Assembly: GCF_014695725.1 (NCBI RefSeq)
Contig: NZ_JACJOU010000017.1
Location: forward strand, 1 to 64,000
From: Microcoleus sp. FACHB-672
Lineage (GTDB): Bacteria > Cyanobacteriota > Cyanobacteriia > Cyanobacteriales > Oscillatoriaceae
Length of the DNA: 64,000 nt
Direction of reading: 5' to 3'
Translations under genes and position numbers: made by a program
Shown: in pieces, positions 9,701 through 18,840 of the stretch
Numbering within the stretch: position 1 is the stretch's first letter
Layout of the letters: every line of letters begins with the position of its first letter
The notes under the pieces: model-generated
Databases searched by the model: none
What the model saw: the letters and a program-made list of their open reading frames with translations, nothing else
What the model was told of the DNA's origin: nothing

Positions 9701-12005
9701 CTGCTTCTGTTTCCAGACCCAATAAATCCTCTAAATTTGTCTCAGCATCCCAATCAAGTTCGCCTTCTGGATATTGCTCTAGATTGGAGTCCCCAAATAG
9801 GGCATCTAAATTTTCGCTGCTCGTCTGCTTAGAGCCTTGCGGACTTGTCTGAAGGTCATCTAAATCTAAATGCTCCCAATCAGGGAAGCTGTCTGTGGTT
9901 GTCTCGGGGAAAAGATCTAATGAAATTTCTTCTACAGCCGACGTTGTTGGGATGTTTTGAGGCTCAGTGATGGCTAGCAGATCGTTTAAGTCGTCATGGG
10001 TTGCTGCGGCACTGGCTGGCGCAGGAGAAGGTTTGAGTGCGTGTTCTTCCTCAAACAAACTGCCAAATTCTAAATTGTCGCCACTCACGGGCTGATCCCA
10101 ACTTGGCTCGGCGGTTTCAGGGCCGGCTGCCCCGCCGCTATCCCACAGCTCATTCCACTCTTGCGCTGCTTGTGTTTGGCTTGCTGAGGCAGCGGGTTGA
10201 ATGCTGAGGCTGGGCGGTTGAGGAGAGAAATCTAACCCATCACTGTCTTCAAAGAGCGCTTCCAGGTTACTTTCAGCGGAGCCTGATGTTTTAGATTGAG
10301 AGGGTGAATCGGCAAACATAGGGTCTTTCTCATTTAAACCGGCAAAGAGTTCTTCGAGGTTGTTTGTCTCGCTGAACGCAATCAAGTCGCTGTCATTGCC
10401 TTCTAAGTTTAAACTTTCAAAATCGTCGGTAGCGTCTACCAGACTACCGTGTGCGTGTTTCGCTGCGCCCGTTTGTGGGGCATCGTCGAAGTTGCTGAAG
10501 TCAAAGGTTAATCCCTCCTCTACCAGTTCCTCTGATGAGGTGTCGAACAAATTTTCCCCTTCGGCTGCTGCCGCACCCCAGCTGTCATCATCCAGGAATG
10601 CATCTCCAAATAAACTGTTCAGTTCATCCACGGTATTGACTTCCTCTGCCGGCTCATCTTTACTGTCTTCTTCAAATAGAAGGTCTGAAAAATCGCTTGC
10701 CAGTAAATCGGAGGAAATATTGGCTGAAGCTTCTACGCGGGAATTGTCTGTTTTCTCGCGGTTGGGTTCGTTAACTTCTTCGGGTTCCCAATTGCTATCC
10801 AATTCTGGGGATTCGCCTTCAAAGAGATCGGCTAAGCTGTTGAGTTCTGCCATTCCCACTTCTGGCCCTGTATGACCGGCTCGTTTTCCTGCGGGGGCTT
10901 CGTTGGCTGGGGTGTAACGATTGACGATTGAGCTTTGACGAGTGAAGTCTTCCCCTTCCTCGCCCGGTACGATTGCTCCTCCGTGAGCAGTGCTGGGGCT
11001 TTTGGCTTTACCGGCTTCAGATTTTTTCGCACCACTCATGCCTGCACCGACGCGACTGCTGCTTCGGCTGGGACTGCCTGCTCCTGCAACCGCCCGTTCT
11101 GCCGGTGCGGGTTGTATCTTTTGGGCCGGTTGCAGCGCTTTCAGCTTGGAACTCACCGCAATTTCAGCGCCCAGGCCGGCTAAAACTAATTCTTGTGCCT
11201 GTTTAATTTCCTTGATAACGAGCGGTGCCAGTGTGCTGTAGGTAATATTGGGGTTAGAGATCGCTTTGGCCGCACATTCTAGCAATTCACTCCAGTTTCG
11301 CAGGTCAAATTGCTCACCGGCTCGCACTAAACTGCGACAGATATCTTGAAGCTTTTGCCGGCTTTGCTGTCCATCGGGTTGTTTAAAGAGCTGCAACATT
11401 TCCCGCAGATGTGCCGGTACATCGCTTTGAAAAATCAGTTGCAGAGCGCTTTCTTCTTGAAGTTCTCCAGACTTTTGCTTGGCTGCTTTTGTCTGTTTGG
11501 CTGCGACTGCCGGCACTTTAGCCGCGACTTTGGCCGCCGCTGGGGCGCTTTTGGCAGCACCCGGTACAATTAAACCGGAGTGACTTACCAGCCCTCCTAG
11601 GTGAGCTGTCAGCTCTATAAATACTGGCTCTACGCCAGACATAATGGCTTGAGCCACTTCTTCTTCCAGACCGTAAGGAGTGACTGAAAGCTGGTCTACC
11701 AGATCTTTTAGAGCGTCAAATACCCGCAAAAACAGACTTTCCAGTTTTTGGTCAACTTCAACGGGACACTCTTTGAGCAGCTTAAAACAATCTTCTAAGC
11801 GGTGAGACGTCTCCTCAATGCTGCTAATGCCCAGCATTCCTGCCCCTCCCTTCACCGAGTGGGCTGCCCTGAAGACTTCATTCACCTGTTCCGAGTCTTC
11901 TATCGTGCTTTGCAGATTCAACAAACCTTGTTCAATGGTATTGAGGTGGTCTTTAGCCTCCTCAATGAAGTACTGCATGATTCGCTGTTGTTGTTCTGGC
12001 AGCAT
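6771..12005 (-). CDS. hmpE: CheA-type hybrid histidine kinase (Hpt-linker-HATPase-CheW-REC)
   Basis: 1744 residues, central kinase of the taxis cluster. An N-terminal Hpt domain carries the phospho-accepting His49 in AAHSVKGG. A second helical region spans about 190-275. Residues 380-1010 or so are a very long acidic, serine-rich linker (many DLFE, LDALFGDS, FEEE clusters). Then come the dimerisation helices with MRVPIKQLDNLSNLVGELV, an ATPase domain (HLINNAIAHGIE N-box, DDGAGID, GRGVGMDV), a CheW-like domain, and a receiver from about 1613 with Asp1664 in FCDIEMPRMDG and the lysine in YFTKPY. It matches PixL/PilL/HmpE of cyanobacteria. The gene is 409 bases downstream of the MCP gene. The product should phosphorylate the CheY and PatA-like regulators. 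Confidence 0.92.
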   Translation of the reverse strand: MLPEQQQRIMQYFIEEAKDHLNTIEQGLLNLQSTIEDSEQVNEVFRAAHSVKGGAGMLGISSIEETSHRLEDCFKLLKECPVEVDQKLESLFLRVFDALKDLVDQLSVTPYGLEEEVAQAIMSGVEPVFIELTAHLGGLVSHSGLIVPGAAKSAPAAAKVAAKVPAVAAKQTKAAKQKSGELQEESALQLIFQSDVPAHLREMLQLFKQPDGQQSRQKLQDICRSLVRAGEQFDLRNWSELLECAAKAISNPNITYSTLAPLVIKEIKQAQELVLAGLGAEIAVSSKLKALQPAQKIQPAPAERAVAGAGSPSRSSSRVGAGMSGAKKSEAGKAKSPSTAHGGAIVPGEEGEDFTRQSSIVNRYTPANEAPAGKRAGHTGPEVGMAELNSLADLFEGESPELDSNWEPEEVNEPNREKTDNSRVEASANISSDLLASDFSDLLFEEDSKDEPAEEVNTVDELNSLFGDAFLDDDSWGAAAAEGENLFDTSSEELVEEGLTFDFSNFDDAPQTGAAKHAHGSLVDATDDFESLNLEGNDSDLIAFSETNNLEELFAGLNEKDPMFADSPSQSKTSGSAESNLEALFEDSDGLDFSPQPPSLSIQPAASASQTQAAQEWNELWDSGGAAGPETAEPSWDQPVSGDNLEFGSLFEEEHALKPSPAPASAAATHDDLNDLLAITEPQNIPTTSAVEEISLDLFPETTTDSFPDWEHLDLDDLQTSPQGSKQTSSENLDALFGDSNLEQYPEGELDWDAETNLEDLLGLETEADTSWFDTETVSEEVATKPAIGQAANGVPFTQPAEETLNFDGDLTDLFELADEEPQETPTTAGSDNSLDFGEMDLFGGETDASAAETGLESSFAEEWDLFEGADLDLDLLSTEAEETPSMSGDLNALFGSEPPLETELPDFSSNWLNSDVASEEESLTFEDLTVAAAAVNSENLFEGLEDSSNEIDNFDFDNSLLDTAEAENFEQSLKQAEPVVQAASLTLDTAGAFNDLEALLEEKPTALMVEGAPSAVFSELENFLNPPAPPAPTPKPVAARSVPEPMAKPAQQESEFADLEELLSLSEMTMPGGRATAKASPGPISPKMRPKAFAEQTMRVPIKQLDNLSNLVGELVVNRNSLEQDQERLRQFLDNLLHQVQQLSDVGQRMQDLYERSLLEISLLSSRQHYQSSRNKPARDVHLSGASFDALEMDRFTGFHTQSQEIIELIVRVRESAADIEFLVDETEQVTRQLRQVTTQLQEGLTRSRMVPFSSLERVFPLARAVRDKAIEHGKQAEIRLEGRDTMLDKLILEHLSDPLKHLINNAIAHGIEMPEVRQRLGKPAVGRITIRAFHQGNQTVISFSDDGAGIDTERVKIKAAEKGLIKQSDVATMSRLDVYELLYHPGFSTMEQANMTAGRGVGMDVIRNDLSEIRGVITTDSTPGKGTTFTIRLPLTLSISKALCCISDRARIAFPMDGVEDMLDVPRDRVQTSADGQTCIPWRDSMLPFRHLRELLAYNRHLGRGSVYGSNAEDDVISVVVLRSAGNYLALQVDQVLGEQEIVIKQLEGPVPKPIGVAGATVMGDGRIVAIADVLELIDLAAGRLRKESGGALWDEATHTPAELPPEKTEPTVLIVDDSITVRELLSMTFNKAGYRVEQARDGQEAWEKLRSGLPCDIVFCDIEMPRMDGLELLSRMQKDPILTDLPIAMLTSRGADRHRQMAVQLGARGYFTKPYLEEALLEAANRMLKGEVLVITKAEAS

Positions 12006-12414
12006 AGGAGTGTCCCACTTCAGAAGGATGAAAGAGGAAGGGTTAAGGGTGAGATTTGCGGCTTCACACTTGACTCCTCAATTCTAAAATCTAACGAATT
12101 TACATACAAATGTACCCAACTTATCAATATTTCATATCTAACTAGCCCTTGACCCTCCTCGCGTTCGAGCCGGCAAACCCTTGTTTTTGTCAAAAATCGG
12201 AAAATAAGACAATTTTCCCGAAAATTCGGGTGGTATTCTCTGGAAGCCCTCACAAGGTAGGTTGGTTCGGTTGACCTGCCGACAGCGTCGAAGTAAGTGG
12301 CTGAAACACGGATAGTTTCGCTTGCTCTTTTCTTCTCCTCATCCGTGGCTTAACGATTAAAAGCCTACCCCTAAAAGCTCCTGAAGCCTGTTTCCCATAG
12401 CCGGTGTCATGCCC
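12006..12414. other. Spacer between MCP and cheA genes
   Basis: About 400 bases with no coding pattern. It is unusually long for the middle of a chemotaxis operon, so cheA may have its own promoter here. I see short dyads (AGGTTGG near 12258 and GTCAACC-type pairing) but no terminator and no convincing promoter. Confidence 0.4.
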
Positions 12415-15400
12415 TCAGCGCTCTGTGGGATCAACACGGAAGCGCTCCACAGAAGTCAGAAGGTCACGCGCCACACCCACAAGGTTTTGCAGTGCTCCGG
12501 ACACCCGCTGGGCTTCTTGCGAAGTTTCCTGGGCTGTCAGCTCGACCGCTTGCATAACTTGGGCCACTGCTCGTGAAGTTTCTGTTTGCTCCACGGTATC
12601 GGCAGTAATTGAGCGCACCAGCACGTCGATACGATTTGAGATTTGGATGATATCTTCCAGCGCCCGTTTGGCTTGTTCTGCCAGTCGGGTGCCTTCAATC
12701 ACCTGCTGAGTGCCTTCTTCCATTGCAGTCATCACCGAGCCGGTTTCGCTCTGGATCTGCATCACGATTTGCTCGATTTCCTTAAGCGCTTTTGCGGAAC
12801 GATCTGCCAACTGCCGGACTTCATCGGCAACGATGGCGAACCCTCTGCCGGCCTCACCGGCTCGCGCTGCTTCAATACTGGCATTTAGTGCTAGCAAGTT
12901 TGTGCGGGAGGCAATCGTAGAAATCAGGGCCACAATCTTAGAAATTTCTTGAGACGATTCTGCTAATCGCTTGACTTTTCGGGTTGTCTCTGCTACAGTT
13001 TCTCGAATTTCCAGAATCCCGGCCACCGTTTGTTCTACGGCTTCCCCACCTTTAAGCGCCGTAGTTGAAGCGGTTCGGGCTACTTCCTCAGCTTCTCGCG
13101 CACTTTCGGCCACCCGTTGAATGGCGTCCGTCATGACTTGCACAGAGTTGAGGGTTGCTGCCAATTCTTCCGCTTGTCGCAAGGCGTCTGAAGACAAACT
13201 GCGAGCGAACGATTCACTATCTGCAGATCCTTTTGTTACTTGCCGCGCCGCTAGTTTCACCTGGAGCACAATTTCCCGCAGGTTTTGAATGGTCAGGTTA
13301 AACGAGTCAGCAACGGCTCCCAGCACGTCTGCGGTGACTTCTGCCTGTACGGTTAAGTCGCCCCGCGCTGCCCCTTCTACGTCGTCCAGCAAGCGAATAA
13401 CTTGGCGCTGTAAGTCTTCCTTGGCTTGCTCTTGTTCTTCAGCTTTGCGCTGCGCTTCCGAGGTGGTGGTGAAGATCACGCGAGCCATGTGGTTGAATTT
13501 GGTCGCCATCTGCCCAAATTCATCTTCTGCGTAGACGGTGGCACGGGCGCTGAGATTGCCTTGAGATACGGCCTCAAATTGAGCTTGCAGCTCGTCGGTG
13601 GCTCGTTTGATTTGGCGGGTGGTGAGCTGGCCGAATCCTAGTGCAGTCAAACCGCCGGCAAGTCCGGCCCCGGCTGCCATTGCGGCATTTTTCAGTTGGG
13701 GGATGGGATAGATGGCTGTTGTGTAGCTGACGGCGGCAGCGGCAATGGCAGCCACAGCGCCCGTAATTAAAGCCGTCCACATCTGTTTAGTGGCCAGCGG
13801 GGCATTTTCAAAGGGAGCCAACCAGCCTTGCTCTTGGGTGACGGTTGGCTCGACAGCACCGGCATCGGCATGGGCAAAGGTAGGTACGGGTTCGCTGGTG
13901 CCGGCAATGCTGAAAATTTCATCGTCGCGGATCAGCGAGCCATCGGTCAAATCGCTGCTAAAGCCTGAGTTTCTGCCCAGCCGGCTCGAACTGCTGTTTG
14001 ATGGCCCAAACCCATAACCCCCTGAAGGGCTGGTGGCCCCGGTGGAATCTTCCGACAGGTCAAAGTCTGGAATCTCGCTGCCGATATCATCAAACTCATC
14101 AAATTCATCTAAGTAGTCGATGCCGGCGTGCTGATTCAGCCCCCCTGATGCGGATGCCGGCGGGTTGTTAAAATCTTGAACACCGAATCCAGCATCGTGA
14201 GCAAATACATCATCGTCAAAGGCGTCAAACTCATAACTGCCTTGGGAGTTATAGCCGTTCTTTTCGGATCTGTCGGATCGAGTAAAGTTCTGCTGGCTCC
14301 TTGGGTAACTATGATTACCTGCGTAGGTGCCGGTGTCTGGCGCATCGAAGCTTGAGTCGTCAAATCGGTAGTCGTCGTCGTCGGCTGCTGGCTCTAATGC
14401 TTCGCCTCTCATGAGTAGGGTGGCATCTTCTGCGTCTGGATCGTTGCCGGTGAACCGATTTGCTGAGACGTTTCTGTTCGGATTACTGAATGCTTCTGTA
14501 ACGTCTTCGCTATACTCGTTCTCGTCGGCAAACCCGTTGGCTTGAGCATCGGCGTTGTTGCTAAGCTGCCAATCGAGGGGATCTAAGGCTTCATCAAAGG
14601 CATCCAACTGCGCGGACAGGCCGGCTGCGTCGAAGTCATCCGTGTCCCCAAAAGGGGTGGCAAATGCTTCTTCATTGTCAGTATCCCCAAAGGGAGTGAC
14701 AAATGCTTCTTCAGTGCCAGTGTCCCCAAAAGGAGTGGTAAATGCTTCTTCGCTGTCAGCATCCCCAAAAGGGGTAGCCAATGCTTCTTCGCTGTCAGTG
14801 CTTCCGAAGGGGGATGCGAACAGTTCATGATTGCTGCTCGTATCTCCAAAAGGGGTGCCAAATGCTTCTTCAGTGCCAGTGTTTCCGAAGGGGGAAGCCA
14901 GCGTATGGTCGTCGGCGTCTTCCCTGACTTCTAGATCCGGCATTTCATCGGGGCTTAAAAAATCAGGCAGATCGGATCCTAAATCTTGGTCGTTCCAGCT
15001 GGATTCCTGGTAGTCACCCAGCAAACTAGGATCGATGACAAACGGATCGCCAATTCCTGAGTCTGAATCGTGGGACTGTGGCTGTTGCGGCGAATAAGCA
15101 GCCTCTGTTGAGTTCCCAAACGGATTCGCATTTTGGTGAGGAATTGCCGGTTCTTCAGCCAAATCGTTGAGACCATTAAGGTCTAAGTCGGCTAGGTCGA
15201 AATTATTATCTTGAGAGAGTTCTTCGATATCTTGCCATGCCTGGGCGTTAGACTCTTCTAATGCGCCAGAGTCATCGACTAAATATTGCTGCCCGTTGGC
15301 GTAAAGGTCTTCGTCTGGAGAAGCTTCCATGCCGGCTTCACCGCCAGCATTGCTAAATTGATGAGCATCAGCCAGACCATTTTGGGCTAACTGCACGAAC

Positions 15401-15645
15401 TCTGCCTCGGACGTCAGACGCAGAACCCATTCATATTCTTGCTGAGCAATTTCATACTGATGCAGCACATAGCAGTAGATGTTGCCCCGTAGCAGACGCA
15501 CACTGAAGTCGTCAGGACGCTCCTGACTTAATCGTTCTAGAATTGCAGCGGCTTCGTCATAATTGCCCTGCATATAGGCTGCTTGTGCCCGTTCGTAATC
15601 CTGCGCGTAGTCCGTACTTGATGCCATTGGTCTCCCCCTGCCCAA
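12415..15645 (-). CDS. hmpD: Methyl-accepting chemotaxis protein with N-terminal TPR and repeat linker
   Basis: 1076 residues. Residues 1-110 are TPR-like ([20 protein letters not shown]). About 115-600 is an acidic, Asn/Ser/Gly-rich linker that includes seven 13-14-residue TPFGDT repeats (251-342). Hydrophobic segments lie around 625-670, followed by two HAMP-like segments (about 680-730 and 750-800) and an MCP signalling coiled coil with the hairpin-tip motif [18 protein letters not shown] near 938. There is no phytochrome-type GAF, so it is a PilJ/HmpD-type rather than a PixJ-type receptor. The TPR plus low-complexity N terminus replaces the usual periplasmic sensor, implying cytoplasmic input. 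It lies 57 bases downstream of cheW. Confidence 0.9.
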   Translation of the reverse strand: MGRGRPMASSTDYAQDYERAQAAYMQGNYDEAAAILERLSQERPDDFSVRLLRGNIYCYVLHQYEIAQQEYEWVLRLTSEAEFVQLAQNGLADAHQFSNAGGEAGMEASPDEDLYANGQQYLVDDSGALEESNAQAWQDIEELSQDNNFDLADLDLNGLNDLAEEPAIPHQNANPFGNSTEAAYSPQQPQSHDSDSGIGDPFVIDPSLLGDYQESSWNDQDLGSDLPDFLSPDEMPDLEVREDADDHTLASPFGNTGTEEAFGTPFGDTSSNHELFASPFGSTDSEEALATPFGDADSEEAFTTPFGDTGTEEAFVTPFGDTDNEEAFATPFGDTDDFDAAGLSAQLDAFDEALDPLDWQLSNNADAQANGFADENEYSEDVTEAFSNPNRNVSANRFTGNDPDAEDATLLMRGEALEPAADDDDYRFDDSSFDAPDTGTYAGNHSYPRSQQNFTRSDRSEKNGYNSQGSYEFDAFDDDVFAHDAGFGVQDFNNPPASASGGLNQHAGIDYLDEFDEFDDIGSEIPDFDLSEDSTGATSPSGGYGFGPSNSSSSRLGRNSGFSSDLTDGSLIRDDEIFSIAGTSEPVPTFAHADAGAVEPTVTQEQGWLAPFENAPLATKQMWTALITGAVAAIAAAAVSYTTAIYPIPQLKNAAMAAGAGLAGGLTALGFGQLTTRQIKRATDELQAQFEAVSQGNLSARATVYAEDEFGQMATKFNHMARVIFTTTSEAQRKAEEQEQAKEDLQRQVIRLLDDVEGAARGDLTVQAEVTADVLGAVADSFNLTIQNLREIVLQVKLAARQVTKGSADSESFARSLSSDALRQAEELAATLNSVQVMTDAIQRVAESAREAEEVARTASTTALKGGEAVEQTVAGILEIRETVAETTRKVKRLAESSQEISKIVALISTIASRTNLLALNASIEAARAGEAGRGFAIVADEVRQLADRSAKALKEIEQIVMQIQSETGSVMTAMEEGTQQVIEGTRLAEQAKRALEDIIQISNRIDVLVRSITADTVEQTETSRAVAQVMQAVELTAQETSQEAQRVSGALQNLVGVARDLLTSVERFRVDPTER
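14620..14895 (-). repeat. Tandem 39-bp repeats encoding TPFGDT units in the MCP linker
   Basis: Seven in-frame units, six of 13 codons and one of 14, of consensus (T/S)PFG(D/N)T followed by a variable residue, then (D/T/N)EEAF(A/T/V/G). Nucleotide identity between neighbouring copies is high, in the manner of recent slippage or unequal exchange. Confidence 0.9.
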
Positions 15646-15657
15646 TTTTGGAGTTTT

Positions 15658-15693
15658 GATTTTAGATTTTATGTTTTGCTCAAATCTAAAATC
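15658..15693. repeat. Perfect 12-bp inverted repeat between cheW and MCP genes
   Basis: GATTTTAGATTT and AAATCTAAAATC are exact reverse complements around a 12-base centre, filling most of the 57-base cheW-MCP gap. It could act as a processing or attenuation hairpin that sets the ratio of CheW to receptor, or be a dispersed ATTTTAGATTTT-type cyanobacterial repeat. Confidence 0.65.
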
Positions 15694-15702
15694 TAAAATT
15701 CT

Positions 15703-16233
15703 TTATGCTGCCCACCGGGCCGATCGAAGAATTTTGACCTGATCTAGCAGTCGGAGAAACTGATCCCCTTCTGCGTTCAACACCCACTCACCATCCAGAA
15801 ATGGCTCCATACTATCTGGTGCGTTTGTTCTCCGCTGCAACTGAGCCACATCCAGCCATTCCATTCCCACGATCCGGTCAACAGCTAACCCTAGTATAGT
15901 GTCTTGGTCTTCTACCGCAATCACCGGCAGTTCAGGTCGATCAGTATTTAAGGGTGTAGCATCTCCTAAAAACTGACCGAGATCGGCCACCCAGATGACT
16001 CTGCCCCGCACGTTCAGTGTTCCTAAAAGTAAGGAAGATACATTGGGAACGGGAGTTATTCGGTCTGGTGAAGGGGAAATGACTTCGCGGATGCCTTTAG
16101 CCGGCAAGGCAAATTCGGTGCCGGCAGGAACGTAAAACCGCAGGTGCAATTCACCTTCAGGACTGTCTAGTTCCTGAAATTCTGGCGCTTGATCTGGCCC
16201 GATGCCGGGTAAAAAATCCGGATTCCCCACCAT
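15703..16233 (-). CDS. hmpC: CheW-type adaptor protein
   Basis: 176 residues comprising one CheW domain: LHLRFYVPAGTEFALPAKGIREV, then a PVPNVSSLLLGTLNVRGRVIWVADL core with the NVRG motif typical of CheW, then VIAVEDQDTILGLAVDRIVG. It should couple the receptor to the CheA-type kinase. The first 30 residues are an extra acidic extension. It lies 92 bases downstream of cheY in the same orientation and is probably in the same transcript. Confidence 0.92.
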   Translation of the reverse strand: MVGNPDFLPGIGPDQAPEFQELDSPEGELHLRFYVPAGTEFALPAKGIREVISPSPDRITPVPNVSSLLLGTLNVRGRVIWVADLGQFLGDATPLNTDRPELPVIAVEDQDTILGLAVDRIVGMEWLDVAQLQRRTNAPDSMEPFLDGEWVLNAEGDQFLRLLDQVKILRSARWAA

Positions 16234-16325
16234 TTGTCTCTTTACCTTTTGATTGCTGGCTGCATCCTGTTGTGATTTTACGGGTTAGTGGCTAGGGAAG
16301 ACGTTTTTGTTTTCTAACCCTATTG

Positions 16326-16691
16326 CTAGCCTCTTAACAATTGCTTGACGGTTCCTACCAATTCTGTGGGTTGAAAGGGTTTAGCGATGTAGGCATCTGC
16401 TCCTTGTTTCATTCCCCAGTAGCGATCAAATTCTTCTCCTTTTGAAGAGCACATAACCACCGGCACGTTTTGGGTTTTCGGATCGGCTTTGAGCCGGCGG
16501 CAAACTTCGTAGCCATTCATCCGAGGCATGACAATATCCAGTACGACTAAATCTGGGCAATTATCTTGTATTCGCTCTAAGGCTTCTACGCCATCACTGG
16601 CTACGTTAACGGTCAATCCACTCCCTTTCAGGAGGTTTGAGATCATCTCCCGTTGCGTAACGCTGTCTTCCACAACTAGAACTGTACTCAT
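16326..16691 (-). CDS. hmpB: CheY-type single-domain response regulator
   Basis: 121 residues and a complete receiver: acidic pocket VVEDS near residues 6-10, phospho-accepting Asp52 in LVVLDIVMPRMNG, the switch Ser/Thr in VVMCSSKG, and the lysine in AYIAKPF. There is no output domain. In PilH/PixH/HmpB systems this protein is phosphorylated by the CheA-type kinase and acts on the type IV pilus apparatus or as a phosphate sink. It precedes cheW by 92 bases and follows the PatA-like gene after a 448-base gap. Confidence 0.93.
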   Translation of the reverse strand: MSTVLVVEDSVTQREMISNLLKGSGLTVNVASDGVEALERIQDNCPDLVVLDIVMPRMNGYEVCRRLKADPKTQNVPVVMCSSKGEEFDRYWGMKQGADAYIAKPFQPTELVGTVKQLLRG

Positions 16692-17139
16692 AACTTCCTA
16701 CCTGGTTGCTGGCTCATAATATTAACGGTAAAGATCCCCTCTATGCCTTTATTCTCCTTGTTTGAAGCCTGATTGGTGGAGGCAAAAGGGGTGTAAACCG
16801 CGACTCATCGGTGCTAGAGACTTCTGAGTTGGGCAGTTTTAGACATCGCCACTGGAGAAATGGATACTATAATATTATATTTACACCTTCTGTAAAGAAG
16901 TACCTGGGACGAGTTCTCAAGGGTTTTGCCCACTCTCAGTTTTACTCCAGCATGGTTTTGGGCCGCGTCCGGCACTGTAAAACAGCTCGAAGTGCTAGAG
17001 ATAACTGGAGCGATGCTCTTGAAGGCAATCGCGTCTAAAGATTCCCTAAGACAATACAGGAATGTTAGGGCAACTTTGATACGTTTGTCTGTGGCTAAGG
17101 ATAGTTTACAGAATAAAATGGCTTTTATTGCTGCCGGCT
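16692..17139. other. Spacer between PatA-like and cheY genes
   Basis: About 450 bases without a recognisable gene. An AT-rich stretch at about 16866-16880 (TATAATATTATA) could hold a minus- or plus-strand -10 element, consistent with a separate promoter for the cheY-cheW-MCP part, but no -35 is clear. Confidence 0.4.
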
Positions 17140-18486
17140 TTAACTTAACGGTGCTGAGGGAGTCGAAAAGGATTCGGGCGCATCAAGGTCGAGTTCTGCT
17201 TCGAGAACTTCTTGAAGTAATCTTTCAGGTTCGGGCTGCTCTGGATAGCCGAGACCTACATATTTTTCTACTAATGTCAATAGCTCGCTTTCCCCAAAGG
17301 GTTTGCTAAGGTAATCTGTTGCGCCGACCATCCGCGCTTTGACTCGGTCGATAAATCCATCTAAGCCAGTGAGCATGACAATCGGGGTTTGGCGGAAGGC
17401 GGTGGAGCGGCGGAGCATGGCAGAAATTTCGTAGCCATCAAGTTCTGGCATGGTAATATCGCACAAAATCAAGTCAGGTTTGAGCTGAAAGACTAGACTG
17501 AGTGCTTTGAGGGGATTGCTGATGCCGGTGGCTTCGTAACCGCGCCGGCTCAGGATATATTCAACTGATTTGCGGACGGCAACTTCGTCATCAATACAAA
17601 CAATGCGGGGCACTTTTGCCGGCTGGCTCGCTTGCCAGTCCCACTTAAAGGCACCACTCACTTCTGAGGCGGGATAAGAAAGCTGCACCAACCCTTGTTG
17701 TATATAAGGATAGATGGCACGCGCCACGGTTAAAACATCTCGATTTAAATAGCGAGCGAGTTGGCGAATGGTAGTTTGGCCATCTGCCCACCGATTGAGG
17801 GTGTTGAAGGTAATTTCTGGGAGCGTTTGAGAAAGCTTTTTGGCATCTGAAATGATCGGGCATTGGTTGGGCGATTGAATGTGGGGGTGAAACTGCTTCC
17901 ACTCTTGCACCCGCTTCATAATCTTTGTTACTAAAGAGCCGATCTCTAAGGTTGTGAGTTGGGGTGCCAGAGCAGGACCCATCTCAAATATAAAGGAACC
18001 GTGATGAAGGCTCAGCAGATCAAACAGGGTTTCATGTACCATGCTTTGAATGATGCTGCGCCCTTGGGCGGGAGTCAGGACGCGGTTTTCTAAGAGCGCC
18101 CAGAGGTAGCCATATTCCGGTGCGTTGATGGAGGCAATGGAGGGAACTTTGAGATTATCCAGAGCGGTGTCTACCTTGTAGCGTCGCAGATAGTCGCGGA
18201 GGCGGGATAAATTGCTGTAGCTATCCGCGCCGGCATAAATAATTTGACCGTTAAAGAAAAAGACAAACCAGGATTGCTCCCTAAAATCTCGGGTTTTGTG
18301 GGGATCGCGCTGGGCAATGGCGATGCCGCCAGGTGAACTATTGTAAGCTTCTACAAACAATTCGCCGGTTCGCTGCCCCAACTCAATGAGTTGTAAGATG
18401 CTGCGGATATCGATTTCAGTCAAATTTCCCTGCATGCCCTTAAAAGGCTCTCCTTTAAACCGTTTAAATACGTTGGAATTTGTCAA
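17140..18486 (-). CDS. hmpA: PatA-family response regulator (DUF4388 + receiver)
   Basis: 448 residues. The N-terminal half has a PATAN/DUF4388-type domain (MQGNLTEIDIRSILQLIELGQRTGELFVE split over two motifs, SWFVFFFNGQIIYAG). A helical middle follows (about 200-270), then a receiver from about residue 293 with RIVCIDDE, the phospho-accepting Asp in LILCDITMPELDG at about 342, VMLTGLDG and YLSKPFG. This is the PatA/PixG/PilG/HmpA architecture. It heads the minus-strand taxis cluster and should be a target of the CheA-type kinase. A short disordered tail ends the protein. Confidence 0.88.
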   Translation of the reverse strand: MTNSNVFKRFKGEPFKGMQGNLTEIDIRSILQLIELGQRTGELFVEAYNSSPGGIAIAQRDPHKTRDFREQSWFVFFFNGQIIYAGADSYSNLSRLRDYLRRYKVDTALDNLKVPSIASINAPEYGYLWALLENRVLTPAQGRSIIQSMVHETLFDLLSLHHGSFIFEMGPALAPQLTTLEIGSLVTKIMKRVQEWKQFHPHIQSPNQCPIISDAKKLSQTLPEITFNTLNRWADGQTTIRQLARYLNRDVLTVARAIYPYIQQGLVQLSYPASEVSGAFKWDWQASQPAKVPRIVCIDDEVAVRKSVEYILSRRGYEATGISNPLKALSLVFQLKPDLILCDITMPELDGYEISAMLRRSTAFRQTPIVMLTGLDGFIDRVKARMVGATDYLSKPFGESELLTLVEKYVGLGYPEQPEPERLLQEVLEAELDLDAPESFSTPSAPLS

Positions 18487-18690
18487 TAATCGGTCGAGCC
18501 GGCTGTCTTTTAGATTCCCACATTAATGCCTATCCGGGAAATCTTGCCAGCAAGCAGACGGCGAAATCAGCAACGAACTGGGCTTATACTAGATTTCCAA
18601 GCTTTGAGCCTAGCAATGGTGGCTGTTTGCGAAAACATTGCCGGCTCGAAAGAGCAGCTCTGGCACCCCGCTAACCGTAACGGCTAGGCT
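18487..18690. other. Upstream region of the PatA-like gene
   Basis: About 200 bases between the PatA-like start and the candidate RNA. It probably holds the promoter of the minus-strand taxis cluster; I cannot place it precisely. Confidence 0.35.
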
Positions 18691-18692
18691 GG

Positions 18693-18698
18693 TACAAT
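18693..18698 (+). promoter_or_regulatory. Possible -10 element (TACAAT) before a structured region
   Basis: TACAAT lies 7 bases before the first stem of the candidate RNA, a normal -10 to start-site distance. No TTGACA-like -35 is seen 17 bases upstream, so the assignment is tentative. Confidence 0.4.
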
Positions 18699-18704
18699 AA
18701 ATAA

Positions 18705-18840
18705 TGTCGGCCAGAGAGGAGTAACGACCGACAAGCTGAAACGCGCTTGGGGTCGCCGTTAGTCAGGTTCAGCGAGACTCGCACGCCTGCCTCAGTCGAG
18801 GCTAAAGAGTTTGAGGACTAAAAGTTTCAACTTTTAGTCT
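18705..18840 (+). ncRNA. Candidate structured RNA, unidentified
   Basis: Roughly 136 bases with four nested or consecutive dyads: TGTCGG (18705-18710) with CCGACA (18728-18733); GCGAG-A-CTCGC (18772-18782); GCCTC-AGTC-GAGGC (18789-18802); and a terminator-like hairpin GACTAAAAGTT/AACTTTTAGTC (18816-18839) with a two-base loop, followed by TAATTT. A TACAAT box lies just upstream. I do not recognise tmRNA, SRP RNA, RNase P RNA or a known riboswitch. It lies between divergent hmpA-like and hmpF genes, so it may be a small RNA or part of the hmpF leader. Confidence 0.45.

Noticed and set aside
8650-9852. 400-codon plus-strand open frame opposite the CheA linker
   Set aside because: It is the mirror of a low-complexity acidic coding region; its product is a serine-rich repeat without domains, while the minus strand encodes a clear CheA.
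14620-14895. Regularly spaced repeats resembling a CRISPR array
   Set aside because: The units are contiguous, in frame, and encode a protein linker; there are no unique spacers.
18705-18840. tmRNA, SRP RNA or RNase P RNA
   Set aside because: The conserved cores of these RNAs (tmRNA tag frame and ends, the SRP GGAAG apical loop, the RNase P AGAGGAAAGUCC segment) are not present.
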